From Prauserella aidingensis (GTDB taxonomy: Bacteria; Actinomycetota; Actinomycetes; Mycobacteriales; Pseudonocardiaceae): DNA of 64,000 nucleotides. The stretch spans positions 62,001 to 126,000 of the forward strand of contig NZ_JAMTCN010000004.1 of assembly GCF_024171865.1 (NCBI RefSeq), written 5' to 3'. The notes beneath the pieces were generated by a model, which was not told the DNA's origin, did not search any database, and saw only the letters and a program-made list of their open reading frames with translations. This document shows positions 45,935 to 53,421 of this stretch, in pieces. The translations under genes and the position numbers were made by a program. The first letter of the stretch is position 1. Each line of letters opens with the position of its first letter.

Positions 45935-46876
45935 GTGACCTTCCGTCGACCCGTGACCCCGCCGAACCGTCGTGCCGTCCTCCGTGCGGCCGCACTGGCC
46001 GTCCCGGCGGCAGTGGGCCTCGGGGCGGTCGCGGGCTGTACGGACTACGACGACAGCCCGGACCCGCTCCTACCGCTGCTCGAGACCGCGGAGGCCGACG
46101 CCTCCGCCGCCCGTGCCCTGGGCGGCCCCGAGGCCGAGCAGGTCGCCACCGTCCGTTCGACGCACGCCGGGGCGCTGCGCCGCGAAGTGAACCGGCTCAA
46201 CCGGCCGCGGCCGACGGCCACGTCGGCCCCACCCGCCACGGTCGCGAGCGCGGAGGCACTCGGGCAGCGGCTCGGTGACGCGCGGGAGCAGGCCGCCCGC
46301 CTGGTGCCCGAGCTGCCCGCCCACCGCGCGGGCCTGGTCGGTGCGGTGACCGCGGGCTGCGCCGCCGCACAGCAGTTGGGCGACGCGTTCGGCAGGGGCC
46401 AGCCGGGACCGCTTCGGCGGGTGTCGGCGGGACCGCTGGACGATTCCGCCGTCGAGGCGCTCCAGCAGGCCCTCGCGGCGGAACACGCCGCGGAGTGGGT
46501 GTACACCACCGTGACGGCCTTCCTGCCCGGAAGCTACGACAACGGCCTGACCGAGGGGCGCGAGGCGCACCGGGACCGCAGACTGGCGTGCGAGACCCTG
46601 CTCCGCAGGGCGGGCGCCACCCCGCGCGACGCCCAGGTCGCCTACCGCACCCGCGACGGGGAGACGGTGTCCGATCAGGATTCGGCGACGCACCTCGTGA
46701 TCACCGCCGAGACCGACGCGGCCCACGCCTGGCACGGCGTGCTCGAGCGGACCGACGTGGCCGGGCTGCGGGACGTCGCCACGCAGGCCCTCGTCGGCTC
46801 GGCGACCCGCGGCACCAGCTGGCGGCTCGACGCGGACGAGAATCCCGCGGTCATCCCACTACCGGGCCGCGGCTGA
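45935..46876 (+). CDS. ferritin-like (DUF4439) lipoprotein
   Basis: A 313-residue exported protein. The N-terminus has a twin-arginine-like stretch PPNRRAVLRAAALAVPAAVGLGAVAGC, ending in a lipobox Cys at about residue 35. The C-terminal half is a ferritin-like helical domain (DUF4439), with ALQQALAAEHAAEWVYTTVTAFLPG and HRDRRLACETLLRRAGATPRDAQVAY, carrying Glu and His in the usual helix positions. A protein of this kind lies beside rimP in mycobacteria as well. Iron binding is suggested by the fold but not proven. It starts with GTG, has no Shine-Dalgarno, and has CAGGAT 8 bases upstream. Its 3' end overlaps the convergent gene by 18 bases. Confidence 0.85.
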   Translation: MTFRRPVTPPNRRAVLRAAALAVPAAVGLGAVAGCTDYDDSPDPLLPLLETAEADASAARALGGPEAEQVATVRSTHAGALRREVNRLNRPRPTATSAPPATVASAEALGQRLGDAREQAARLVPELPAHRAGLVGAVTAGCAAAQQLGDAFGRGQPGPLRRVSAGPLDDSAVEALQQALAAEHAAEWVYTTVTAFLPGSYDNGLTEGREAHRDRRLACETLLRRAGATPRDAQVAYRTRDGETVSDQDSATHLVITAETDAAHAWHGVLERTDVAGLRDVATQALVGSATRGTSWRLDADENPAVIPLPGRG

Positions 46877-47863
46877 CAGGCGCAGCGCGTCGTGGGCGAT
46901 CTCGCCCAGCAGGTCGGACGAACCGGGCGTGTCGGCGAAGAACTGTGTCTCGACGATCGTCAGACGGTTCCCGACGACCCGGGAGGCGTATTCGCCCGTG
47001 GCGACGTTCGGTGCACCCGGCAGGTTCGCGGTGCCGTCGCGGACGAGGTCGTTGACGTTTCCGGTGCCGTCGGTGTCGGTCGTGACCTTCAACTGCTTGG
47101 CGCCGGTCTGCCCCGGCATCGTCACGACGACGACCGACACGAGCGCACGGGCGTCCTGCGAGCGCGTTTCGTACAACGAACGGTGCACCTGTTCGCAGGG
47201 GTGCTGCCGGAACCAGCCGACGACGTCGCCGTAGGAGTTGGCCGCGCAGCCCGCCGAGATCTCCGGCCCCGCCACTCGCGTGTAGTCGAACTCGCCACTG
47301 GTCAGCGGATTCTCCTGCTGCGCGCTGGGCGGCGGGTCGTCACCGGCGGGCTCGTACCGGATCAGCCACCACACGAGCCCGGAGACGAGCGCGATCACGA
47401 CGAGACCGCCCCCGCGCAGCGCCTTCCTCAGCCGCGGCGACCTCCCGGAACCGGCGGAGCCGTCGGGCGACCCCGGCGGCGGTGACGACGGCGGCCCCGA
47501 CGGTCCTGCTCCCGCCTGCGGCGCCGGGCCTCCTGGCCCTGCGGGGCGTCCTGCCACGGGGCCTACTGCCGGGCCTCCTGCTGCGGGGCTTCCTGCTGCG
47601 GGGCTTCCTGCTGCCGCTGCGGGGCCTCCCTGCATCGCGGGCCGTCCGGGTGCGGGCGACTGTCCTGCCGGCGCGGGCGTGCCGTGCGGAACCCGACCGG
47701 CGGGACCCGCATGGCCTGCGGGCGCGGCCGGGCCGGACGGCGTCGAAGGGCCTGCGGGCGCGGCCGGCTGCCCGGACCACGGTGGATGCGGTCCGTGATG
47801 CCCGTACGCCGGTCCGGGCTGTCGTCCACTCGATCCGGGGAACTGCGACTGCTGTCCTGGCAC
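46859..47863 (-). CDS. single-pass membrane protein with Pro/Gly/Ala-rich N-terminus
   Basis: A 334-residue protein of unknown function. Residues 1-150 are a disordered Pro/Gly/Ala/Gln-rich segment, one membrane helix follows at about residues 158-175 (GGLVVIALVSGLVWWLI), and an extracytoplasmic domain of about 155 residues carries two cysteines (SAGCAANSYGDVVGWFRQHPCEQVHRSLYE). This topology is common among secreted-domain proteins of actinomycetes. The GTG at 47863 begins VPGQQSQFPG; longer frames run into the aminotransferase gene and are rejected. It starts 26 bases after the stop of that gene on the same strand, so the two may be an operon. Confidence 0.8.
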   Translation of the reverse strand: MPGQQSQFPGSSGRQPGPAYGHHGPHPPWSGQPAAPAGPSTPSGPAAPAGHAGPAGRVPHGTPAPAGQSPAPGRPAMQGGPAAAAGSPAAGSPAAGGPAVGPVAGRPAGPGGPAPQAGAGPSGPPSSPPPGSPDGSAGSGRSPRLRKALRGGGLVVIALVSGLVWWLIRYEPAGDDPPPSAQQENPLTSGEFDYTRVAGPEISAGCAANSYGDVVGWFRQHPCEQVHRSLYETRSQDARALVSVVVVTMPGQTGAKQLKVTTDTDGTGNVNDLVRDGTANLPGAPNVATGEYASRVVGNRLTIVETQFFADTPGSSDLLGEIAHDALRLSAAAR

Positions 47864-47889
47864 GGCCCGTGACGGTAGTCGATCCGGTG

Positions 47890-48930
47890 TCAGCGGAGGG
47901 CCGCAACCGCCAGATCGACGTCCTGCCACGTGTTGTACAGGTGGAATCCCAGGCGGAACCGGCCCGCACGCATACTTCCGCGCAGGCCCGCGCGAGCGAG
48001 CCGTTCCGGGTCGGCTCGGGTGTCGAGGGCCACGATCGCACTGCCCGCGGGCGGCAGGCCGAACTCGCCGCGCAGCGCGTCGGCGAGCCCGGTGCAGTGC
48101 GCATGCACGGCTCCCCGGTCGAGCGCGGCGAGGTGGTCGAGCGCCGCGGCGGCCCCGATGAACGCCAGCCACGCCGGTGAGGCGTCGAATCGCCGCGCCC
48201 CGGCGGCCAGCCGCAGCGGCAGGCCGTACACCGTGTCCCACGGATTCTCCCCCGCGTACCAGTTCGCGCCCACGGGCCTGCCGCGGTCGAGCGCCCGCGG
48301 ATGCACGGCGAGCCACGCCGCACCGCGCGGGCTCAACAGCCACTTGTAGCCCGCGCAGACGACCCAGTCGGCCCAGTCCAGTGCGAGCGGCAACCACCCG
48401 GCCGCCTGCGTGACGTCGAGCGCCACCGGGATCCCGGCCTCGGCGGTGGCGGCCCGGAGTGCGGCGAGGTCGGCGACCGCGCCGTCGGCGGACTGGACCA
48501 CGGCGACCACCACGAGGTCGTGCCCGTCGACCGCCGAGGCGAGCTCGGCAACCGGCACCGTCTCGACGGTCACGCCGCGGTGTTCGTGCGCGGCGAACGG
48601 GAACGTCACACTGGTGAACTCCGCGGTCGCGGCGAGAACCCGCGCACCGTCGGGCAGGCCCGCCGCGACCGGGGCGAGCAGCCCCGCAACGGTGGCGCCG
48701 ACGGCGACCCGTTCGGCCGGAACGCCCACCAGGTCGGCGAACGACACCCGCGAGGCGTCGACGGCGGCGGTGAAGTCCGGCGGATCGTCCGCGCCCGTGC
48801 GCCAGCGGTCGACGGCGGTCGCGACGGTGTCGGCGACGGTGACGGGCGGGATGCCGATGCTCGGCGTGTTGACGTATCCCAGGGGAACGTCGAACGCGGC
48901 ACCGAAAGCGTGTCGGCGGGAAGCGCTCAT
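47890..48930 (-). CDS. aminotransferase class V-fold PLP-dependent enzyme
   Basis: A 346-residue fold-type I PLP enzyme. The PLP-binding lysine is in VVCAGYKWLLSPRGAAWLAV, preceded by the cofactor aspartate in IPVALDVTQAAGWLPLAL. The C-terminal part includes RLGFHLYNTWQDVDLAVAAL. The class includes cysteine desulfurases, isopenicillin N epimerase-like enzymes and the EgtE lyase; nothing in the sequence decides between them. There is no conserved cysteine in the place expected for a desulfurase. The ATG at 48930 is chosen as the first ATG at the start of homology. Confidence 0.88.
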   Translation of the reverse strand: MSASRRHAFGAAFDVPLGYVNTPSIGIPPVTVADTVATAVDRWRTGADDPPDFTAAVDASRVSFADLVGVPAERVAVGATVAGLLAPVAAGLPDGARVLAATAEFTSVTFPFAAHEHRGVTVETVPVAELASAVDGHDLVVVAVVQSADGAVADLAALRAATAEAGIPVALDVTQAAGWLPLALDWADWVVCAGYKWLLSPRGAAWLAVHPRALDRGRPVGANWYAGENPWDTVYGLPLRLAAGARRFDASPAWLAFIGAAAALDHLAALDRGAVHAHCTGLADALRGEFGLPPAGSAIVALDTRADPERLARAGLRGSMRAGRFRLGFHLYNTWQDVDLAVAALR

Positions 48931-49001
48931 GATCGGCACGCTACTCCCGCCGGGCGCCCCGCCCCACTGAGCGCGCGCCCGGCCCCGTCGCGGCGATCGG
49001 G

Positions 49002-50501
49002 TCACCCGCGTTCGAGCAGCGGTCCGAACAGCCCCGGGACGGCCTCGTCCGCGAAGGCGAGGCCCTCGGCGGCGCCGACGTCGTGGACGGAGTACGCACC
49101 GGACCCCGCTGCGGTCGTGGCGGTGATCGTCATCAACCCGCGGCGGCGCTGGAAGAGCGACTGACGGGCGTTCAGGCCGATCACCCCACGGCGTTGGAGG
49201 GCGACGGTGCTGCGGCGCACGCTGCCGTGGCGCGCCACCAGGTGGTCACCGCTCAGGCCGTGGCCGAGGTTGCGGTACGCGTCGACGGCGAGCGCGAGGG
49301 CGATCGGCACGCCGAGCGCCGCGCCGATCCACGCCAGGTGGAGCAGGACCGCCGACGACAGCAGCCCGCCGAGCGCCGTCAGCGTCAGCACCGGGACCGC
49401 AGCGCCGGCCAGCGCCCAGCGGATGCGCCTGCCGCGTGCGGCCCGCGGATGCGGCGTCAGCGCGGCCGGCATCGGGCCGGTTCGCTCCCGCAGCACGGCC
49501 GCGGCCACCCGATGCGCCTCGCCACGGGGTGCGGCGGGGAGCAGGGTCTTCCGGTCGGCCTTGTCGTCACCCCCGGACCGCAGACCGGTCGCGACGGCGT
49601 CGACCCGCGCCGCGCCCGCCGTGCGCACCCCGAGTGGTTCGACGAGCTCGACCCCACGGAGGCGCTGCTCCTCGAGCGAGATCGACCGGACCGTCACCAG
49701 GCCACGGCGGACCCGCAGCGTGCCGCCGGGTTCGCGATCGAGCCGGAAGTTCCACCACATCTCGACGAACAGCGCGAGCGAACCGACCACCCCGATCGCC
49801 ACGCCGGCGGCCACGACCACGGCGAGGGCACCCACGAGACCGAGTCCGCCCAGCAGGCCGACCGTCCAGCCGATCACCCCCGCCTGCAGGTCGAACCATT
49901 GCGCGACCTGCAGTACCGCCCCGTAGGCGCCCGCACCGAGCGCGGGCGTGAGGATCGACAACGGTGCGTACCGCACGCAACCGGGATCGAACGTGGCGAG
50001 CCGTCCGTCGGTGACGGGTTCCCCGGCGCCGCCCCCGCGGTCGAGAAGCTCGGCGCGCAACCGCTCCCCCTCCTCGCGTGCCACGGCGTAGAGCGACACC
50101 GAACCGCCCGCCGATCCGCCCTCGCCGGTGTCGATCTTCACGGTGACGATGCCGAAGATCCGCACCTGTGGCCCCGCGGTGAGGTCCACGGTGCGGATGC
50201 GGTCCCGCGACACGGACCTGCGGCTGCGCACCACGATGCCCTGGACGAGTTCGACGCGGTCGGCCGTCACGCGATAGCGGGTCCTGCGCAGCCGCACGTG
50301 CTCGACGACCACCGCGGCGACCAGGGCGGCGACCGAGGCGGGCAGCACCGTGACGAGCGCCCAGAACACCGACGACGAGGCGATCCCGAGAGCGGTCGGC
50401 ATGCCCGCGGCCACGCAGATCCCGGCGACGGTGACCACGCTCGCCCGGACGGTGCGCGCGTCGAGTCGGCGCCACCCCTGCTCGGAATCGGCTGTCGGCA
50501 C
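49002..50501 (-). CDS. bacterial PH-domain membrane protein (YdbT-like)
   Basis: A 499-residue protein with paired membrane helices (about residues 23-70, 205-250 and 365-400) and bacterial PH (bPH2) domains between them. The PH blocks are RYRVTADRVELVQGIVVRSRRSVSRDRIRTVDLTAGPQVRIFGIVTVKI, GTLRVRRGLVTVRSISLEEQRLRGVELVEPLGVRTAGAARVDAV and LVARHGSVRRSTVALQRRGVIGLNARQSLFQRRRGL. YdbT-like proteins form pairs with smaller YdbS-like proteins; the B. subtilis pair contributes to resistance to some antimicrobials. The GTG at 50501 has AAGGGAG just upstream. Its usual partner lies at 51354-51944, beyond a plus-strand marR cassette. Confidence 0.85.
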   Translation of the reverse strand: MPTADSEQGWRRLDARTVRASVVTVAGICVAAGMPTALGIASSSVFWALVTVLPASVAALVAAVVVEHVRLRRTRYRVTADRVELVQGIVVRSRRSVSRDRIRTVDLTAGPQVRIFGIVTVKIDTGEGGSAGGSVSLYAVAREEGERLRAELLDRGGGAGEPVTDGRLATFDPGCVRYAPLSILTPALGAGAYGAVLQVAQWFDLQAGVIGWTVGLLGGLGLVGALAVVVAAGVAIGVVGSLALFVEMWWNFRLDREPGGTLRVRRGLVTVRSISLEEQRLRGVELVEPLGVRTAGAARVDAVATGLRSGGDDKADRKTLLPAAPRGEAHRVAAAVLRERTGPMPAALTPHPRAARGRRIRWALAGAAVPVLTLTALGGLLSSAVLLHLAWIGAALGVPIALALAVDAYRNLGHGLSGDHLVARHGSVRRSTVALQRRGVIGLNARQSLFQRRRGLMTITATTAAGSGAYSVHDVGAAEGLAFADEAVPGLFGPLLERG

Positions 50502-50587
50502 GATGCTCCCTTCGTGTCGCCGCGGTCGGTCACGGTCACGCGTGATCGTCGCGAACGACGGCCGCACTGTCGACCCGACCTAGACAT

Positions 50588-50611
50588 AAAGCAACTTTCT
50601 CAAGTAGCTTT
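50588..50611 (+). promoter_or_regulatory. near-perfect operator overlapping the marR promoter
   Basis: Two 10-base arms, AAAGCAACTT (50588-50597) and AAGTAGCTTT (50602-50611), separated by TCTC, form an inverted repeat with one mismatched pair. The right arm contains TAGCTT, a -10-like hexamer ending 6 bases before the marR ATG. A dimeric MarR protein bound here would block its own promoter. The site also sits in the 115 bases between divergent marR and the PH-domain gene, so it could control both. Confidence 0.75.
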
Positions 50612-50616
50612 CATAT

Positions 50617-51069
50617 ATGGCCGACGACCGTTGCACGCCCACCCGTCCCGCACCAGCGCTCATCTGCCTCGCCTTCGAGACCGTGACGGCCGGCATCATG
50701 CGCGGTCTCCACGAGGCCGGGTTCGACGACCTGCGCCCGACGCACTTCCTGCAGGTCCTGCGCCACCTGACCGGCCACGGGGACCGGCCCGCCGACCTCG
50801 CCCGGCTGGCGGGCGTGACCCCGCAGGCGATCGGCCAGACCCTGGCCGAGCTGGAGGACATGGGATACGTCCGGCGCGAACCCGACCCGGCCGATCAACG
50901 GTCACGGCGGGTGTTCTGGGCCGAACGGGGCCTGCGCGCCGGCGCTGCGCTCGAGGAGCACTACGCGTCGACGGAGCGCCGTTGGGCCGCGGCCGTCGGC
51001 GACGACCGGCTCGACTCCACCCGGACACTGCTCGCCGCGATCATCGGCGAGGAAGGGAGCACCTCATGA
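50617..51069 (+). CDS. MarR family transcriptional regulator
   Basis: A 150-residue winged-helix regulator. The DNA-binding part is LRPTHFLQVLRHLTGHGDRPADLARLAGVTPQAIGQTLAELEDMGYVRREPDPADQRSRRVFW, including the D-x-R-x3 wing. The N- and C-terminal helices give the dimer interface. The ATG at 50617 has no ribosome site and probably heads a leaderless transcript. A 24-base operator covers the promoter. Its last codon overlaps the start of a small membrane protein gene by four bases, so the two form an operon. Confidence 0.92.
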   Translation: MADDRCTPTRPAPALICLAFETVTAGIMRGLHEAGFDDLRPTHFLQVLRHLTGHGDRPADLARLAGVTPQAIGQTLAELEDMGYVRREPDPADQRSRRVFWAERGLRAGAALEEHYASTERRWAAAVGDDRLDSTRTLLAAIIGEEGSTS

Positions 51070-51332
51070 CCGTCGTATGGCGCATCGTTACCGCGGTGGC
51101 GGCACTGCTCACCGCGCTCGGCCTCTTCTGGTTCGCCCAGGGAATCGGCCTCGTCACCGTGGACCCGATCCTGTGCACCGGCGACTGCCGGCCCGTCCAG
51201 GCACCCGCCCCGCAGTGGCAATTCGCCGGCGGCGCGACCGCGCTCGTCGGTGCGGGCCTCGGCGTCCTCTCCGTGCATCGACTGCGCGCACGGCGCCGCC
51301 CCGGCACGCCACCGAACACGCCGGCCTCCTGA
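51066..51332 (+). CDS. small membrane protein coupled to marR
   Basis: An 88-residue protein with two membrane helices (residues about 5-27 and 52-70). Between them lies a loop with two cysteines, LCTGDCRPVQAPAPQW, which would be outside the cytoplasm if the basic C-terminus stays inside. The ATG overlaps the marR stop. It resembles no family I can name. It may be the target regulated by MarR, or a membrane partner. Confidence 0.75.
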   Translation: MTVVWRIVTAVAALLTALGLFWFAQGIGLVTVDPILCTGDCRPVQAPAPQWQFAGGATALVGAGLGVLSVHRLRARRRPGTPPNTPAS

Positions 51333-51353
51333 GCCCACCGGCAGCGCGCAGCG

Positions 51354-51944
51354 TCACGTCGCGTCGCCCGGGGTCGCCTGGGTCGTCTCCGTGAGCTCGT
51401 GCACGAGCTCGGCGGCGAGGGCGTGGTCCAGACCGGGGATCCGCAGCGCCCCTCGCGCCGACGCGGTCGTCACGGTGACCGTGGCCAGGCCGAAGAACTG
51501 CTCGAGCGGCCCACGGTCGCTGTCGACCGTCTGGATGCGCGACATCGGCGCGACGCGCCACTCCTGCCACAGCGCGCCCGTCCGGGTGTAAACCGCATCG
51601 CCGGTGACCTCCCAGCGATGCACGCGGTACCACCACGGCGGCATTCCCACGGCGGCCACCACGGTCACGACGGCGAGCCCGACCGCGGGCACCACCAGCC
51701 ACGGGCGCACCACGTCGGGAAGCAGCAATGCCGTCACGGCGGGCACCGCGACGGCCGCCGCACCGGCGAGCAGGATCCGGGCACGCCACCACGTCACGGC
51801 CGTGCGGTGCACCCGGTGTACCGGTGGCCGCAACCGCAGCTGCCCCGGCCCGCTGTCTCGCGGCCCGCTGCCTCCCTGCCCGCTGTCTCCCGGCTCGCTG
51901 TCTCCCGGCTCGCCGTACCCCGGCTCGCTGCCGGAATTCCCCAC
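51354..51944 (-). CDS. bacterial PH-domain membrane protein (YdbS-like)
   Basis: A 196-residue protein. A Gly/Ser/Glu/Pro-rich N-terminus (GEPGDSEPGDSGQGG-type repeats) is followed by two membrane helices at about residues 58-100 and one bPH2 domain, WWYRVHRWEVTGDAVYTRTGALWQEWRVAPMSRIQTVDSDRGPLEQFFGLATVTVTTAS. YdbS-like proteins are normally encoded directly before a YdbT-like protein. The GTG at 51944 has GGAGG 9 bases upstream; a GTG at 51960 is the alternative. The partner gene at 49002-50501 is on the same strand, 850 bases away. Confidence 0.85.
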   Translation of the reverse strand: MGNSGSEPGYGEPGDSEPGDSGQGGSGPRDSGPGQLRLRPPVHRVHRTAVTWWRARILLAGAAAVAVPAVTALLLPDVVRPWLVVPAVGLAVVTVVAAVGMPPWWYRVHRWEVTGDAVYTRTGALWQEWRVAPMSRIQTVDSDRGPLEQFFGLATVTVTTASARGALRIPGLDHALAAELVHELTETTQATPGDAT

Positions 51945-52037
51945 GATCGCCCGCCTCCACACCCTGGACAGCCTGTCGAGCCGGACGCTAGCAGCATCGC
52001 CCCACCCGCGCGTCCTGCTCGCGCACGCCGCCCCGGT

Positions 52038-52113
52038 AACCGCAACACCGTCCCCCAGAACCGCAACACGGTCTCCCCGAACGGCAACACGGTCCCCCAG
52101 AACCGCAACACGA
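52038..52113. repeat. 21-base imperfect tandem repeats in a gene gap
   Basis: The unit AACCGCAACACGGTCCCCCAG occurs at 52038, 52059, 52080 and, shortened, at 52101, with one to four changes per copy. It lies in the gap between the YdbS-like gene and the MBL gene. The unit is 21 bases, but no gene was accepted across it. Confidence 0.9.
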
Positions 52114-52128
52114 CGTCCCGCGCGTCGG

Positions 52129-53208
52129 TCAGGCGAGGTGTTCCCACCACGGGTCGAGCTCGGGCGGGGACGCGACGTCGACGCGCTCCCCCGGTTTCGG
52201 CACGACCAGCGCGACGCCGCGTGCCGCGGCCTCCTTGCGGGCACAGTCGACGGGTTCGGCCCAGCCGTGCGGGGCGAGTTCGAACGTGCCCCAGTGCACG
52301 GGCACGAGAAGTCCGCCGCCGACGTCGACGTGCGCGGCCACCGCCTGCTCGGGCGTCATGTGGATGTCCGGCCAGCTCGGCGCGTAGGCGCCCAGCTGCA
52401 CGAGGGTCAGGTCGAACGGGCCGTGGTCCGCGCCGATCCGGCCGAACCCGTCGAAGTAACCGGTGTCGCCGCTGTAGAACACCCTGTGCCGTTTCCCCGC
52501 GAGCACCCACGACGCCCACAGGGTGTTGTTGCGGGAGAAGGCGCGTCCCGAGAAGTGCAGGCCGGGTGTGGCAATGATCCGCAGGCCCGCCGAGCGCGTC
52601 TCGTCGTGCCAGTCGAGTTCGGTGATCCGGTGGGCCGGCACACCCCAGCGGCGCAGGTGGGCCCCGACGCCGAGCGGCACGACGAACAGCGCGGTGGTCC
52701 GTCGCGCGAGCTCGCCGACGGTGCGCATGTCGAGGTGGTCGTAGTGGTCGTGCGAGATGAGAACCACGTCGGGCTCGGGCAGCTCGGCCAGCGGCTGCGG
52801 CGGTGCGAACAGCCTCCGCGGGCCGAACCACCGCGACGGCGAGGCCCGGTCGCTCCACATGGGATCGACGAGCACGCGCGCGCCGTCGAGTTCGACGAGC
52901 GTCGAGGCGTGGCCGAACCACGTCACGTGGAGCCCGTCCTCCGGTGCGGGACCGGAGAGCCGGTTCCGCGGCACGGCTCCCGCGGGGCGCCGCCTCCCGC
53001 GGCCGCGGATCATGTCCCCGACCGCCTCACGCACGCTGCCCTGCGGCACCCACTGCACCGGTTCGGGGTTGCGGAACGCACCGTCGCGGAACTGCGGCGA
53101 CCCGGGATAGCGACCGGGCCTACCGCCGACCGCGACGAGGACGTCGGCGGCGACGGCGGTCAGACCGGCGGCGAGTGCGGACACCATCGGACGGGCGATT
53201 CTCGGCAC
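52129..53208 (-). CDS. MBL-fold metal-dependent hydrolase (NAPE-PLD/UlaG-like)
   Basis: A 359-residue metallo-beta-lactamase-fold protein. The metal motif is ISHDHYDHLD at about residue 135, preceded by WFGHASTLVELDGARVLVDPMWSDRASPSRWFGPRR and followed by YSGDTGYFDGF and VPVHWGTFEL. This layout is that of bacterial relatives of N-acylphosphatidylethanolamine phospholipase D; a phosphodiester or lactone substrate is possible. The N-terminal 30 residues contain a weak hydrophobic stretch (MVSALAAGLTAVAADVLVAVGG), perhaps a signal. The GTG at 53208 has GAGGAG about 8 bases upstream. Confidence 0.88.
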   Translation of the reverse strand: MPRIARPMVSALAAGLTAVAADVLVAVGGRPGRYPGSPQFRDGAFRNPEPVQWVPQGSVREAVGDMIRGRGRRRPAGAVPRNRLSGPAPEDGLHVTWFGHASTLVELDGARVLVDPMWSDRASPSRWFGPRRLFAPPQPLAELPEPDVVLISHDHYDHLDMRTVGELARRTTALFVVPLGVGAHLRRWGVPAHRITELDWHDETRSAGLRIIATPGLHFSGRAFSRNNTLWASWVLAGKRHRVFYSGDTGYFDGFGRIGADHGPFDLTLVQLGAYAPSWPDIHMTPEQAVAAHVDVGGGLLVPVHWGTFELAPHGWAEPVDCARKEAAARGVALVVPKPGERVDVASPPELDPWWEHLA

Positions 53209-53421
53209 CGGGCGGCTCCTCGGAGGCGGCGGGCGGCTGTCGGGGCGGCAGGCGCGTTCGGAGCACCGGCCGGGACGAGGGTGCCCGGCCGATGCTCCCG
53301 TGCAACGTCGCGGCTCGCCCCGCAGTTCCCTGCGTCCCCGGCGGCCGCCCGACACGGGCCCGTCGCACCCTGTCGCAGCGTCCGAACGGCGGCAGCGTCC
53401 GAACTGCGGCGGCGTCCGGGC

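Noticed and set aside
45636-45995. minus-strand frame of 119 codons upstream of rimP as a leader peptide
   Set aside because: It translates low-complexity repeats, has no ribosome site at its start and overlaps the ferritin-like gene and its promoter.
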